Assembly: GCA_018714825.1 (NCBI GenBank)
Contig: DVMU01000184.1
Span: 1-37,197, forward strand
Direction of reading: 5' to 3'
DNA from: Candidatus Pullichristensenella excrementigallinarum
GTDB lineage: Bacteria; Bacillota; Clostridia; Christensenellales; Aristaeellaceae
Length of the DNA stretch: 37,197 nt
How positions within the stretch are numbered: position 1 is the first letter of the stretch; each line of letters starts with the position of its first letter. Shown in pieces: positions 8,067 to 16,076 of the stretch. The position numbers and the translations under genes were made by a program. The notes beneath the pieces were generated by a model. It did not search any database. It had not been told where the DNA came from and saw only the letters and a list, made by a program, of their open reading frames with translations.

Positions 8067-11000
8067 ATGCAGTTTACCAAAGAACAGCAGCGGGCGATCG
8101 ATGCCCGGGGAGAAAACCTGCTTTTGTCGGCGGCGGCGGGTTCGGGAAAGACCTCCGTTCTGGTGGAACGCATTCTCTCGCTCATCCGGGAAGGCGCGGA
8201 TGTGGACAGGATGCTGGTGGTCACCTTCACCCGCGCCGCGGCCCAGGACATGCGCAAGAAGCTGACCTCGCGGCTTTCCCGGAGAGCCGCCGAGGGAGAT
8301 TCGCGCTGCCGCGAACAACTTCTGCGCTTAGATCGCGCCTGCATTTCAACTTTGCACGGTTTCTGCGCGGAATTCCTGCGCGCAAATTTTGAGGCCGCGG
8401 GGGTGGACCCCTCCTTCCGCGTATTGGACGATGTGGAGGATGCGCGCCTGCTCGACGAGGCGCTGGATCAGGCGCTGGAAGAAGCCTATTCGGAAGATGA
8501 CGAGGCCCTGCGCGCTCTGGATGACGGCCGCGGCCCCAAGCGCGTGCGCGAACTCGCGCGGGATCTGTATGCGTTTTTGTGCGAGCGGCCGGAACCGGAA
8601 GCGTGGCTTGCCTCGTTTGCAGACCCGGCTGAGGAAATTTTGGAACGCTGGAAGCAGGAAATTCTCCGCTCGGCGCAACTTTCCGTGCGCAAGGCGCTTT
8701 TGCATTCGTCCCTGGCCTCCTCCACGCCCGGCTGCCCTGCGCACTATGTCGCGGCGCTGGAAATCGACCAGGAAGCGCTGATGCGCCTGTTGGCGCTGGA
8801 GGACTATGAACAGCTTCGCCTGGCCTTGCGGGAATTCAAGCAGGCGCGCCCCTCCGGCCGCATCAAGGATGTGGACGCGGCGGTCATGGATCGCGTCAAA
8901 TGGCTGCGCAGCGCGGCGGCGCGCGCCCTTTCTTCGGCCAAGATCCTGGATCTTCCGCTTGAGCAGGCGCGCGCGGACATGCGTTCCCTCATGCCGGAGA
9001 TCCGGCGTCTTGGAAAAATCGCGCTGGACGTGGGCCGGGCGCACGATCTGCGAAAGGCCGAGCGTTCCGGGCTTTCCTATGCGGATTTGGAGCGTTATAC
9101 TTTGCGCGCCCTGCAAAAAGAAGAGGTCGCTTCCCTCGCGCGCGAACAATACGACCATGTGTTCGTGGACGAATATCAGGATGTCTCCGATGTGCAGCAG
9201 GCCCTGATCGAGCGGGTTTCCCGGGGGGACAACCTGTTCCTCGTGGGCGATGTCAAGCAGTCCATCTATCGCTTTCGCCAGGCCGAACCGGGAATATTTT
9301 TAAATTGTTACCACCGCTTTCAGGAGGGAAACGGCGGAAAGCTTTTGCCCCTTACAAAGAACTTCCGTTCCAAAGCGCCGATTCTCGATCTGGTCAATGC
9401 GGTCTTTGAACGCGCGATGATCGGAGGAGACGCCGAAATCGTCTATGACGATCTCGCCCGGCTGCATCTGGGGCTTGCGCCCGAAGAGGGATTGCCCGTT
9501 CCGGAAATTCACATCCTCGATGAGTCCCTCTGCGCTGGCGATACGGAGGAAATGGACGAAGAAATCCTCGAAATGGGGCGTTCCCAGCGAGAGGCCCTGA
9601 TCATCGCCGAGCGCATTCATTCCCTGATGGCCGAAGATCCCGATCTGCGCTATCGGGACATCGCGATTCTGACCCGCGCAAAGCAATCGGCGTTTTCGCA
9701 GATCGTGCCGGTTTTGCTCTCGGAGGGAATCCCCGCCTATGCCGAAGGGGTCGCCGGGTATTATGACGCATTGGAAATCCGCATAGCGCTCTCGCTTCTT
9801 CGGCTTTTGGACAATCCCCGCAGTGACGTGGAATTGATCGGGGTTCTGCGCTCCGGCGCGGTGGGGCTGGATGTGGAAGACCTGGCGCAGATCCGCATTT
9901 TTTCCCGCGACACTGCGTTTGTGGACGCGGCCCGGCTCTATGCCCAAGAAGGGGCGGAACCGCTTCGCGGCAAGCTGCGGGACTTTTTTGCGCGGTTTTC
10001 CTCCTGGCAAGTCCGCAAAGAAGTCTTGCCGCTGGGCGAATTTGTGCGCCTGGTACTGGATGAAAGCGGCCTTTATTCGATCCTGGGCGTGCTTCCCGGC
10101 GGAGCCCGCCGCCAGGCGAATCTGGAACGCCTGATCAAGCAGGCGGCGGATTTTGATCGCCTGCGTTCGGGAAGCCTGACGCGCTTTTTGCTACACGCCC
10201 AATATCTGGAACAGCGGGGCGATGCGGACGGTGCGACGGTCCTTGGGGAAAACGACGATGTGGTTCGCCTGATGACCATTCACAAAAGCAAAGGTCTGGA
10301 ATTTCCGGTGGTCATCGGCGCGCTCACCGCCCGCTCCTTCCGCAGTCGCCGCGGGGAAGACAATCTTCTGGCCCACCGCGATTTGGGAATCGGGATGCTG
10401 TACGTCGATCCGAAGCTTCGAACCCGGCGCTCCACCCTGCCGTTCGAGGCCATCCGCGAGCGCAGGCGGCGCGAAGACGCGGCGGAAGAACTCCGCCTTC
10501 TCTATGTGCTCCTCACGCGGGCAAAGTCGCGGCTGATTCTCACCGGAAGCGTGCGCAATTACGAGACCGAGCAGGCCGTTGCCCGCGCTTCCCAGGCCCG
10601 CGTGGGCATGGCGGACAGCCACCTGCAGGTGGTTCTGGGCGCGTTGCTCACCGCCGTGGACGAGGGATGCGCTCCCCGCGCGCACATCCTCTGCCATTCG
10701 CCCGCCGCTCTTCGCGCCAGCGCGCCCGCCCGGCAGACGCAAGAGGGGTTGGCGCTGTTTGACAACATCCTCTCCTCCCCGGATACGCCCGAGAGCCGCG
10801 CGCTTCGCGAGGCCATGCTCTGGCAATACCCCGACGCCCTTTCGGTGCGCCGGCCGCTGAAGCTCACCGCTTCCGGCCTCCTGCGCGAATTGGAAGGGCC
10901 GGAGGAGATCCCCCCGCTGGAGCCCCGGCCTCGCTTTCTTTCCGAAGAGGGAGCCATGACCGGCGCCGAACGCGGAAGCGCCTACCATCGCGCGCTGCAG

Positions 11001-11492
11001 GCAATGGATCTGGCCGCGCTGCGCGGGCGCGAAGGCGCCGCGCTGCGGGAAGAAATCGTTCGCCAGCTGGACTCCATGCAGAAAAAAAACCTCCTCGAAA
11101 GACAGCAGGCCGCCGCGATCTCGCCGGCCAAACTCGCCCGCTTTTTTGCGCAGGATCCGGGAAATCGGATGCTGCAGGCACAGACAATCCGGCGAGAATG
11201 GCCGTTTAACGTGATGTTGCGCGTTTCGGAGGCGCTGGAATCCGAGGCGGAAGATCCCTTTCAAGATGCGGAATTGCTCGTACAGGGCACGATCGATTGC
11301 TGCTTCCTCGAAGAAGGCGAATGGATCTTGCTCGATTACAAGACCGACGGCGCAAGCGATTTGGAAGGTCTGAAGCGGCACTACGCGCGGCAGTTGGGCA
11401 TATACGCGCTCGCGCTGGAGCGCATTACGGGAATTCGCGTGCGTTCCAAAGGGCTTTGCCTGCTCTCCTCGGGAAAGACGCTATGGCTGTGA
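8067..11492 (+). CDS. addA: ATP-dependent helicase/nuclease subunit A
   Basis: AddA is the UvrD-like helicase and nuclease subunit of the AddAB complex that resects double-strand breaks for RecA-dependent repair. The 1141-residue protein has Walker A AAAGSGKTS (about residues 22-30), a VDEYQDVSDVQQ Walker B segment, the VGDVKQSIYRFR motif, and later motifs HKSKGLEFPVV and LLYVLLTRAKSRL. A C-terminal RecB-type nuclease domain carries D1077, D1090-Y-K1092 and Q1109. Length is normal. A GGGGAGG site precedes ATG 8067. In most Firmicutes addB lies directly upstream; here dacF does, and no addB is visible in the window. The next gene overlaps or nearly touches the stop. Confidence 0.96.
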   Translation: MQFTKEQQRAIDARGENLLLSAAAGSGKTSVLVERILSLIREGADVDRMLVVTFTRAAAQDMRKKLTSRLSRRAAEGDSRCREQLLRLDRACISTLHGFCAEFLRANFEAAGVDPSFRVLDDVEDARLLDEALDQALEEAYSEDDEALRALDDGRGPKRVRELARDLYAFLCERPEPEAWLASFADPAEEILERWKQEILRSAQLSVRKALLHSSLASSTPGCPAHYVAALEIDQEALMRLLALEDYEQLRLALREFKQARPSGRIKDVDAAVMDRVKWLRSAAARALSSAKILDLPLEQARADMRSLMPEIRRLGKIALDVGRAHDLRKAERSGLSYADLERYTLRALQKEEVASLAREQYDHVFVDEYQDVSDVQQALIERVSRGDNLFLVGDVKQSIYRFRQAEPGIFLNCYHRFQEGNGGKLLPLTKNFRSKAPILDLVNAVFERAMIGGDAEIVYDDLARLHLGLAPEEGLPVPEIHILDESLCAGDTEEMDEEILEMGRSQREALIIAERIHSLMAEDPDLRYRDIAILTRAKQSAFSQIVPVLLSEGIPAYAEGVAGYYDALEIRIALSLLRLLDNPRSDVELIGVLRSGAVGLDVEDLAQIRIFSRDTAFVDAARLYAQEGAEPLRGKLRDFFARFSSWQVRKEVLPLGEFVRLVLDESGLYSILGVLPGGARRQANLERLIKQAADFDRLRSGSLTRFLLHAQYLEQRGDADGATVLGENDDVVRLMTIHKSKGLEFPVVIGALTARSFRSRRGEDNLLAHRDLGIGMLYVDPKLRTRRSTLPFEAIRERRRREDAAEELRLLYVLLTRAKSRLILTGSVRNYETEQAVARASQARVGMADSHLQVVLGALLTAVDEGCAPRAHILCHSPAALRASAPARQTQEGLALFDNILSSPDTPESRALREAMLWQYPDALSVRRPLKLTASGLLRELEGPEEIPPLEPRPRFLSEEGAMTGAERGSAYHRALQAMDLAALRGREGAALREEIVRQLDSMQKKNLLERQQAAAISPAKLARFFAQDPGNRMLQAQTIRREWPFNVMLRVSEALESEAEDPFQDAELLVQGTIDCCFLEEGEWILLDYKTDGASDLEGLKRHYARQLGIYALALERITGIRVRSKGLCLLSSGKTLWL

Positions 11493-11500
11493 GGGAAATT

Positions 11501-11908
11501 ATGAAAATTTTGATTGTAGACGGACAAGGCGGAGGAATTGGAAAGTTGCTCATTCAGGCCATTCGCGCCGCGCTGCCCGAAGCGGAAATTACCGCCGTGG
11601 GCACCAACGCGCTGGCCACTGCGGCCATGCTGCGCGCGGGCGCGGCGCGGGGCGCGACCGGGGAAAACGCGGTGCGCGTCCAATCCCGGCGGGTAGACGC
11701 GATCGTCGGGCCGGTGGGAATCGTCGTCGCGGACGCGCTGCTGGGCGAAGTCACGCCCGCCATGGCGCTGGCCATCGGTCAAAGTCCGGCCATGAAGATC
11801 CTGATTCCGGTCAATCAGTGCGAAAACTATATCGTGGGCGTTCCGGATTTGCAGCTCCCGGCGCTGGTTTCCCAGGCCGTGGAGCGCTTGCAGTCCCTTT
11901 CGCAGTAA
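11501..11908 (+). CDS. DUF3842 family protein
   Basis: The 135-residue protein matches the DUF3842 family, a conserved clostridial family of unknown function. A glycine-rich GQGGGIGK loop near the N-terminus looks like a nucleotide-binding turn. It is followed by alternating beta and alpha segments and an NQCENYIVGV motif. Nothing in it indicates an enzymatic activity that can be named. ATG 11501 has a GAGGG site; an in-frame ATG at 11483 overlaps the end of addA and is a possible alternative. It is probably co-transcribed with addA. The 111 bases after it form the unusual dpaA upstream region. Confidence 0.82.
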   Translation: MKILIVDGQGGGIGKLLIQAIRAALPEAEITAVGTNALATAAMLRAGAARGATGENAVRVQSRRVDAIVGPVGIVVADALLGEVTPAMALAIGQSPAMKILIPVNQCENYIVGVPDLQLPALVSQAVERLQSLSQ

Positions 11909-11963
11909 ACTTCGGCAAGGGATCGAAAAAAACGGCTGTCTGGCGAAAGGCTCAGCGGTTCGA

Positions 11964-11991
11964 ACCCGCCGTTTCGCTCTCGCATAGGATA
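11964..11991 (+). promoter_or_regulatory. Sigma-K-like promoter of dpaAB
   Basis: CATAGGATA (11983-11991) matches the CATANNNTA -10 pattern of the mother-cell sigma-K. An AACC tetrad (11963-11966) lies 16 bases upstream, as expected for its AC-type -35. Dipicolinate synthase is a sigma-K gene in Bacillus. The predicted transcription start, around 11997-11999, lies in the loop of the hairpin described next. Confidence 0.6.
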
Positions 11992-12018
11992 CCCCATCGG
12001 AAGGTGGGGTGTTTTTTT
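11991..12018 (+). terminator. Terminator-like hairpin covering the dpaA ribosome-binding site
   Basis: ACCCCA (11991-11996) pairs with TGGGGT (12005-12010), extendable by a T-G and an A-T pair, and seven T residues follow (12012-12018). The dpaA start is at 12020, and the only purine-rich site before it, GGTGGGG, is the 3' arm of this stem. Transcripts running on from addA would meet the full hairpin. Transcripts from the sigma-K-like promoter would begin within it. Confidence 0.7.
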
Positions 12019-12019
12019 C

Positions 12020-12820
12020 ATGGATATTTTGGTCCTCGGCGGAGACCGCCGCTTTACCATACTGACAAAAATGCTCGTCGCGCGCGGATTGCACGCGCGT
12101 TGGGTGGGCGATGCGGAAGAGGGCGTGCCCCTCGCGCCTTTGGAGGCTGTCGGACGGGCGGAAATGATCGTTCTCAATTCGCCGTTAAAGCTGGCCGGCG
12201 TCAGCTGGGAAGATGTCCTCAAAGAGGCGCAGCCCGGCACGCAATTTATCTTCTGCGGCCCGCAGCCCATGCCTGCCGGAGCGGAAGGAATCGACCTTTC
12301 GCAGGATGAGACCTTCCTGCGCCGCAACGCGCGCCTCACTGCGGAAGGCGCGATCTTTTCGGCCGCGGGCGTGCTCGAATCGGCGCTGATGGATTGCCGG
12401 GTCCTCGTGATCGGTTGGGGCCGCATCGGCCGAGCCTTGGCCGAAAAGCTGCTGGCACTGGGCGCGAAAGTCACCGTGGCCTCGCGTTCCGAACGGAACC
12501 GGCGCGCCGCGATGCTTCTGGGCGCGCAGGCCGTAGATACATCCGAACTCTCCGGAGCGCTTCCGGGCCATCAGGTCGTATTTTCCACGCCCGCCGTTCC
12601 CGTCCTCGGGCGCGGAGAGCTCTCTCGCCTGGATCCTGAATGCCTGGTCATCGATTTGTCCAGCGCGCCCTATGGAGTGGATCTCAGCGCGGCGCGGGAA
12701 AAAAACATCCGCGCCTGGCGCGAACCGGGCCTTCCGGGGCGCTACTGTCCCGAAAGCGCGGCGCGCGTGCTGCTCTCGCACATTTTGGACCTTCGCAAGG
12801 GAGGCGTTCGCCATGACTGA
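12020..12820 (+). CDS. dpaA: Dipicolinate synthase subunit A
   Basis: DpaA (SpoVFA) is the NAD(P)-binding, oxidising subunit that, with DpaB, turns a dihydrodipicolinate-pathway intermediate into dipicolinic acid in the mother cell, for export into the spore core. The 266-residue protein has an N-terminal domain starting DILVLGGDRR and a Rossmann fold with VIGWGRIGRALAEKLLALGA (about residues 130-149). The IDLSSAPYGVD segment and a late GLPGRYCPESAARVL motif are typical of the family. It is about 30 residues shorter than the Bacillus protein. The start codon follows a T tract directly and depends on a site inside a hairpin. It overlaps dpaB by eight bases. Bacillus dapG/asd/dapA partners are not present here. 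Confidence 0.93.
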   Translation: MDILVLGGDRRFTILTKMLVARGLHARWVGDAEEGVPLAPLEAVGRAEMIVLNSPLKLAGVSWEDVLKEAQPGTQFIFCGPQPMPAGAEGIDLSQDETFLRRNARLTAEGAIFSAAGVLESALMDCRVLVIGWGRIGRALAEKLLALGAKVTVASRSERNRRAAMLLGAQAVDTSELSGALPGHQVVFSTPAVPVLGRGELSRLDPECLVIDLSSAPYGVDLSAAREKNIRAWREPGLPGRYCPESAARVLLSHILDLRKGGVRHD

Positions 12821-13394
12821 TCTCAAGGGAGCCCGCGTGGGAATCGCCATGACCGGCTCGTTCTGCACCTTCCAGAGCGCGTTTTCGGCCTTTGAAGCGC
12901 TCAAGGCCGCGGGCGCGGATCTGTATCCCATTCAATCGGAAAACGCCTATTGCCTGGACACCCGTTTCGGCGCCGCCCAGCAAATGCGTCAACGGCTGGA
13001 GGACATCGCGGGGCGCGAAATCTGGCACACGCTGCAACAGGTCGAGCCGATCGGCCCCAAGAAGCTCCTGGATCTCCTGGTCATCGCTCCCTGCACGGGC
13101 AACACCCTCGCCAAGCTCGCCAACGCCATCGCGGACACCAGCGTCACCATGGCCGCAAAATCGCATCTGCGCAATTCGCGTCCGGTGCTCATCGGCATCT
13201 CCTCCAACGACGGCCTCGCGCGTTCCGCGCGCAATCTTGGCGCGCTCTTAGCAGAGAAGCACTTTTTCTTCGTTCCCTTCCGGCAAGACGACTGCAACGG
13301 CAAGCCTTTCTCCCTGGTCGCGGATTTGACATTGCTTCCCGAAGCGGCCTCCCTGGCGCTGGAGGGAAAACAGATGCAGCCGATTCTGCGTTAG
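12813..13394 (+). CDS. dpaB: Dipicolinate synthase subunit B (flavoprotein)
   Basis: DpaB (SpoVFB) is the flavoprotein-fold partner of DpaA in dipicolinate synthesis. The 193-residue product has the VGIAMTGSFCTF flavin-binding start, a central IAPCTGNTLAKLANAIAD motif typical of this flavoprotein family, and a late DDCNGKPFSLVADL segment. Length matches the family. ATG 12813 has an AAGGGAGG site and overlaps the dpaA stop, so the two are translationally coupled. Its stop overlaps that of the converging SDR gene by three bases, leaving no room for a terminator between them. Confidence 0.94.
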   Translation: MTDLKGARVGIAMTGSFCTFQSAFSAFEALKAAGADLYPIQSENAYCLDTRFGAAQQMRQRLEDIAGREIWHTLQQVEPIGPKKLLDLLVIAPCTGNTLAKLANAIADTSVTMAAKSHLRNSRPVLIGISSNDGLARSARNLGALLAEKHFFFVPFRQDDCNGKPFSLVADLTLLPEAASLALEGKQMQPILR

Positions 13395-14143
13395 CGTGCG
13401 CCATCAGATGGATCAAAGGCCCAGCCGAATTCGCCGTGATAGATCATTTGCCGGGTCATGCCGCCGTCCGCCACCAGTTCCTGCCCGGTGATGAACCCCG
13501 CGCGCTCGCTGAGCAAAAACAAGATCGCCTCTACAATGTCCCGCGGCGTTCCAATGCGCCCTACGGGCTGCTGCCGATGATCGGCCGGGGTGTTTTGCAA
13601 GCCGTCTCCCGTCTCGATCCAGCCGGGCAAAACGGCGTTGACCCGCACCCGGCCCGCCAGGCTCATCGCCATGGCGTGCGTCAGGGCGGAAATCGCGCCC
13701 TTGGCGGCGGTATAACTTTCGGTGTCCGGCTGCGACATGCGCGCGCGGCTCGAAGAAAGGTTGACCACCGCCGCGCCGGGCCGAAAATGGTCGCGGAACC
13801 TGCGCGTCAGTTCATAGGGCGCGCAGGCCCCGACCTTGAGCACATAGAGAAATTCCTCCCAGGAGCAATCCGAAACAAGCCCGGCGCGCGAAAGGCAGGC
13901 ATTGTTGATCAGGAAATCGACCCCGCTGAAACGCGCGATCACCTGATCGGCAAAGTCCGCCAGCGCCGCAGGATCGGCGATATCGCCCCGCGCCGCGAAA
14001 TCGCAGGCATAGTCGATTTCCTCCAAATCCATCTGCGCAACGCGCGCGCCGCGCGAAAGCAGCTCTTGGGCGACGGCGCGCCCGATTCCCCGCGCGCCTC
14101 CGGTCAAAACGCAGATCTTTCCGGCAAATTCGTTCTGTTGCAT
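13391..14143 (-). CDS. Short-chain dehydrogenase/reductase (SDR) of unknown substrate
   Basis: This 250-residue classical SDR has the cofactor motif TGGARGIG (residues 14-21), an acidic D39 at the end of strand beta-2 that suggests NAD(H), the NNAC motif near residue 80, and the catalytic Y144-x3-K148 pair with serines at 130-132. A GWIET segment (variant of the PG motif) and a C-terminal GQELVADGGMT are also typical. The substrate cannot be told from sequence. ATG 14143 has a GGAGGGG site. The gene lies 58 bases behind rny on the same strand, with a hairpin in the gap, and converges on dpaB with stop codons overlapping. Confidence 0.88.
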   Translation of the reverse strand: MQQNEFAGKICVLTGGARGIGRAVAQELLSRGARVAQMDLEEIDYACDFAARGDIADPAALADFADQVIARFSGVDFLINNACLSRAGLVSDCSWEEFLYVLKVGACAPYELTRRFRDHFRPGAAVVNLSSSRARMSQPDTESYTAAKGAISALTHAMAMSLAGRVRVNAVLPGWIETGDGLQNTPADHRQQPVGRIGTPRDIVEAILFLLSERAGFITGQELVADGGMTRQMIYHGEFGWAFDPSDGAR

Positions 14144-14163
14144 TTCTTCCCCTCCATAAAATT

Positions 14164-14187
14164 TCGCCGCCCCTTGCGGAGCGGCGA
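14164..14187 (-). terminator. Hairpin between rny and the SDR gene
   Basis: On the minus strand TCGCCGC (14187-14181) pairs with GCGGCGA (14170-14164), followed by AATTTTAT. The T tract is weak, so it may only partly stop transcription and leave the SDR gene in a leaky operon with rny. Confidence 0.55.
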
Positions 14188-14201
14188 CGCTTTTCGGTTC
14201 T

Positions 14202-15743
14202 CTATTTTGCAAATTCCACAGACCGCGTCTCGCGGATGACGTTGACCTTGATCTGTCCCGGATATTCCATCTCGCTCTCGATCTTTTTGACGATCTCCTT
14301 GGCGAGAACAAGCGTTCCGGCATCGTTGACATCCTCGGGCTTGACGATGATGCGCACCTCGCGGCCGGACTGGATCGCATAGCAGGTTTCCACGCCATCG
14401 AAGGAATAGGCGATGGACTCGAGCTTCTCCAGGCGCTTGATGTAGTTCTCCAGCGATTCGCGCCGCGCGCCCGGACGGGCGGCGGAGATGGCGTCGGCAG
14501 CCTGCACCAACACGGCCTCGACCGACTGGGGCTCCACGTCGTTGTGGTGCGCCATGATGCAGTTGATCACATGGTCGTTCTCGCGGAACTTCTTGGCCAA
14601 TTCCGCACCGATGCTCACATGCGTGCCCTCGACTTCGTGATCGATGGCCTTGCCGATGTCGTGCAGAAGTCCCGCACGCTTGGCAACCTGCACATCCGCG
14701 CCCAATTCCGCGGCCATCGCGCCGGCCAGATGGCTGACCTCGATGGAGTGCTTGAGCACGTTCTGGCCGTAGCTGGTGCGATACCGCATCCTGCCCAGCA
14801 ACTTGACCAGTTCCGGATGAATGGAATGGAGATTGGTTTCAAAGATCGCCTGTTCTCCCGCCTCCCGGATCTGCTGATCGACTTCCTTGCGGGCCTTCTC
14901 CACCATTTCCTCAATGCGAGCGGGATGGATGCGCCCATCCATGATCAGTTTTTCCAGCGCAATGCGCGCGATCTCTCGCCGCACCGGATCAAAGGCCGAA
15001 ATGATGACGGCTTCGGGCGTATCGTCGATGATCAGGTCCACGCCGGTCGCGGTTTCCAGGGTACGGATGTTGCGCCCTTCGCGGCCGATGATGCGGCCCT
15101 TCATATCGTCGTTGGGAAGCGCGACGACGCTGACCGTCGTCTCCGCCACATGATCCGCAGCGCACTTCTGGATCGCCATGGCGATGATGTTGCGCGCCTT
15201 CTTGTCCGCTTCTTCCTTGGCGCGGCCCTCGATCTCGCGCACCATCACGGCCGCGTCGTGATAGGCGTCCTTCTGTACCCTGGAAATCAGGATATTCTTG
15301 GCGTCCTCCATGGACAGGCTGGCGATGCGCTGCAATTCCTTTTCCTGCTTGGAATGCATTTCCTGCGCCTCTTGTTCCAGCCGTTCGACATTGGCGTATT
15401 TCTCATTGAGCGCTTCCTCGCGCGCCTCGAGATTGTCGAATTTCTTGTCCATCGCCTCTTCGCGCTGCGTCACCCTGCGCTCCAGTCGCGTCACCTCACT
15501 GCGGCGGTCGCGCACTTCCTTATCCAATTCGCTTTTGAGGCGAATGACCTCTTCCTTGGCCTCAAGCAAGGCCTCCTTTTTCTTATCTTCCGCCTTACGG
15601 GTCGCGTCTTCGAGCATATTGCGAACGAACTCTTCCGTCTGCCCGATTTTCTTTTCCATTGCGTTTTTGCGGTAAAGGTACCCTCCCGCAAGGCCGATGC
15701 CCAACGCCACGATCGCGATGAGCAAATAGACCAAAAACTGCAA
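14202..15743 (-). CDS. rny: Ribonuclease Y (TTG start)
   Basis: RNase Y is the membrane-anchored endoribonuclease that starts mRNA decay in many Firmicutes. The 513-residue protein has one N-terminal transmembrane helix (residues 3-24), then a long charged coiled coil to about residue 170. A KH domain has [15 protein letters not shown] near residue 220, and an HD domain has the [12 protein letters not shown] metal-binding motif near residue 345. The conserved C-terminal region ends in [18 protein letters not shown]. The start is TTG at 15743, nine bases after GGGAGG; no ATG fits. A consensus promoter lies about 230 bases upstream, giving an unusually long structured leader. Confidence 0.97.
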   Translation of the reverse strand: MQFLVYLLIAIVALGIGLAGGYLYRKNAMEKKIGQTEEFVRNMLEDATRKAEDKKKEALLEAKEEVIRLKSELDKEVRDRRSEVTRLERRVTQREEAMDKKFDNLEAREEALNEKYANVERLEQEAQEMHSKQEKELQRIASLSMEDAKNILISRVQKDAYHDAAVMVREIEGRAKEEADKKARNIIAMAIQKCAADHVAETTVSVVALPNDDMKGRIIGREGRNIRTLETATGVDLIIDDTPEAVIISAFDPVRREIARIALEKLIMDGRIHPARIEEMVEKARKEVDQQIREAGEQAIFETNLHSIHPELVKLLGRMRYRTSYGQNVLKHSIEVSHLAGAMAAELGADVQVAKRAGLLHDIGKAIDHEVEGTHVSIGAELAKKFRENDHVINCIMAHHNDVEPQSVEAVLVQAADAISAARPGARRESLENYIKRLEKLESIAYSFDGVETCYAIQSGREVRIIVKPEDVNDAGTLVLAKEIVKKIESEMEYPGQIKVNVIRETRSVEFAK

Positions 15744-15965
15744 GCGCCTGTTCCCTCCCTTTCCAAAAATTGATTAAAATCACACGGAAACGGCAAGGGC
15801 CAAGCGCACCAAAACAGCTATGAAAATCGACAGTTCAAGACATCGCCTATACCAAACAAGACCGCTCAAGCGGTGTTGTTATCCAGTACCGATCGTTTCC
15901 GATCGGGAATCTATCGTCAATCATCGGCCTTTGCCGCGAGCATACGATTGCCGTACGCATTCTTC
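15744..15965 (-). ncRNA. Long structured 5' leader of rny
   Basis: The transcript from the promoter at 16000-15972 has about 220 bases before the rny start. On the minus strand it contains CCGATCG-GAAA-CGATCGG (15906-15889), a 7-bp stem closed by a GNRA tetraloop. It also contains ACCGC-TTGA-GCGGT (15874-15861), a second perfect hairpin. It matches no riboswitch class that I can recognise. A regulatory role, for example autocontrol by RNase Y cleavage, is only a guess. Confidence 0.5.
15847..15960 (-). CDS. Possible 37-residue upstream frame in the rny leader
   Basis: An open frame of 37 codons begins at ATG 15960, about 12 bases after the -10 box, and ends at TAG 15847. A second in-frame ATG is at 15924. 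No good ribosome-binding site precedes either ATG, and the frame overlaps both leader hairpins. I do not recognise the peptide. It may be chance, or a leader peptide whose translation alters the leader fold. Confidence 0.2.
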   Translation of the reverse strand: MRTAIVCSRQRPMIDDRFPIGNDRYWITTPLERSCLV

Positions 15966-15971
15966 TTATCT

Positions 15972-16000
15972 ATTGTAGACGCTTACAGGCAACTTGTCAA
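15972..16000 (-). promoter_or_regulatory. Strong sigma-A promoter of rny
   Basis: On the minus strand TTGACA (16000-15995) and TACAAT (15977-15972) are separated by 17 bases. It is the only strong promoter seen for rny. Confidence 0.88.
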
Positions 16001-16076
16001 GCGCAGTTTGCCAAAGAACTGTTCATGAAATGTGACATTTTTTGTGCGTCCTGTCATATCTTTCAGATGCTCGCGC

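Noticed and set aside
11943-11980. tRNA gene or tmRNA piece suggested by GCGG-TTCGAAC-CCGC
   Set aside because: There is an acceptor-like pairing (GCGAAA/TTTCGC), but there are no D and anticodon arms, and no CCA end. It cannot be a working tRNA.
16022-16062. Terminator of the methyltransferase gene from TGACA/TGTCA
   Set aside because: The 5-bp stem is weak with a long loop, and no proper T tract follows on the minus strand.
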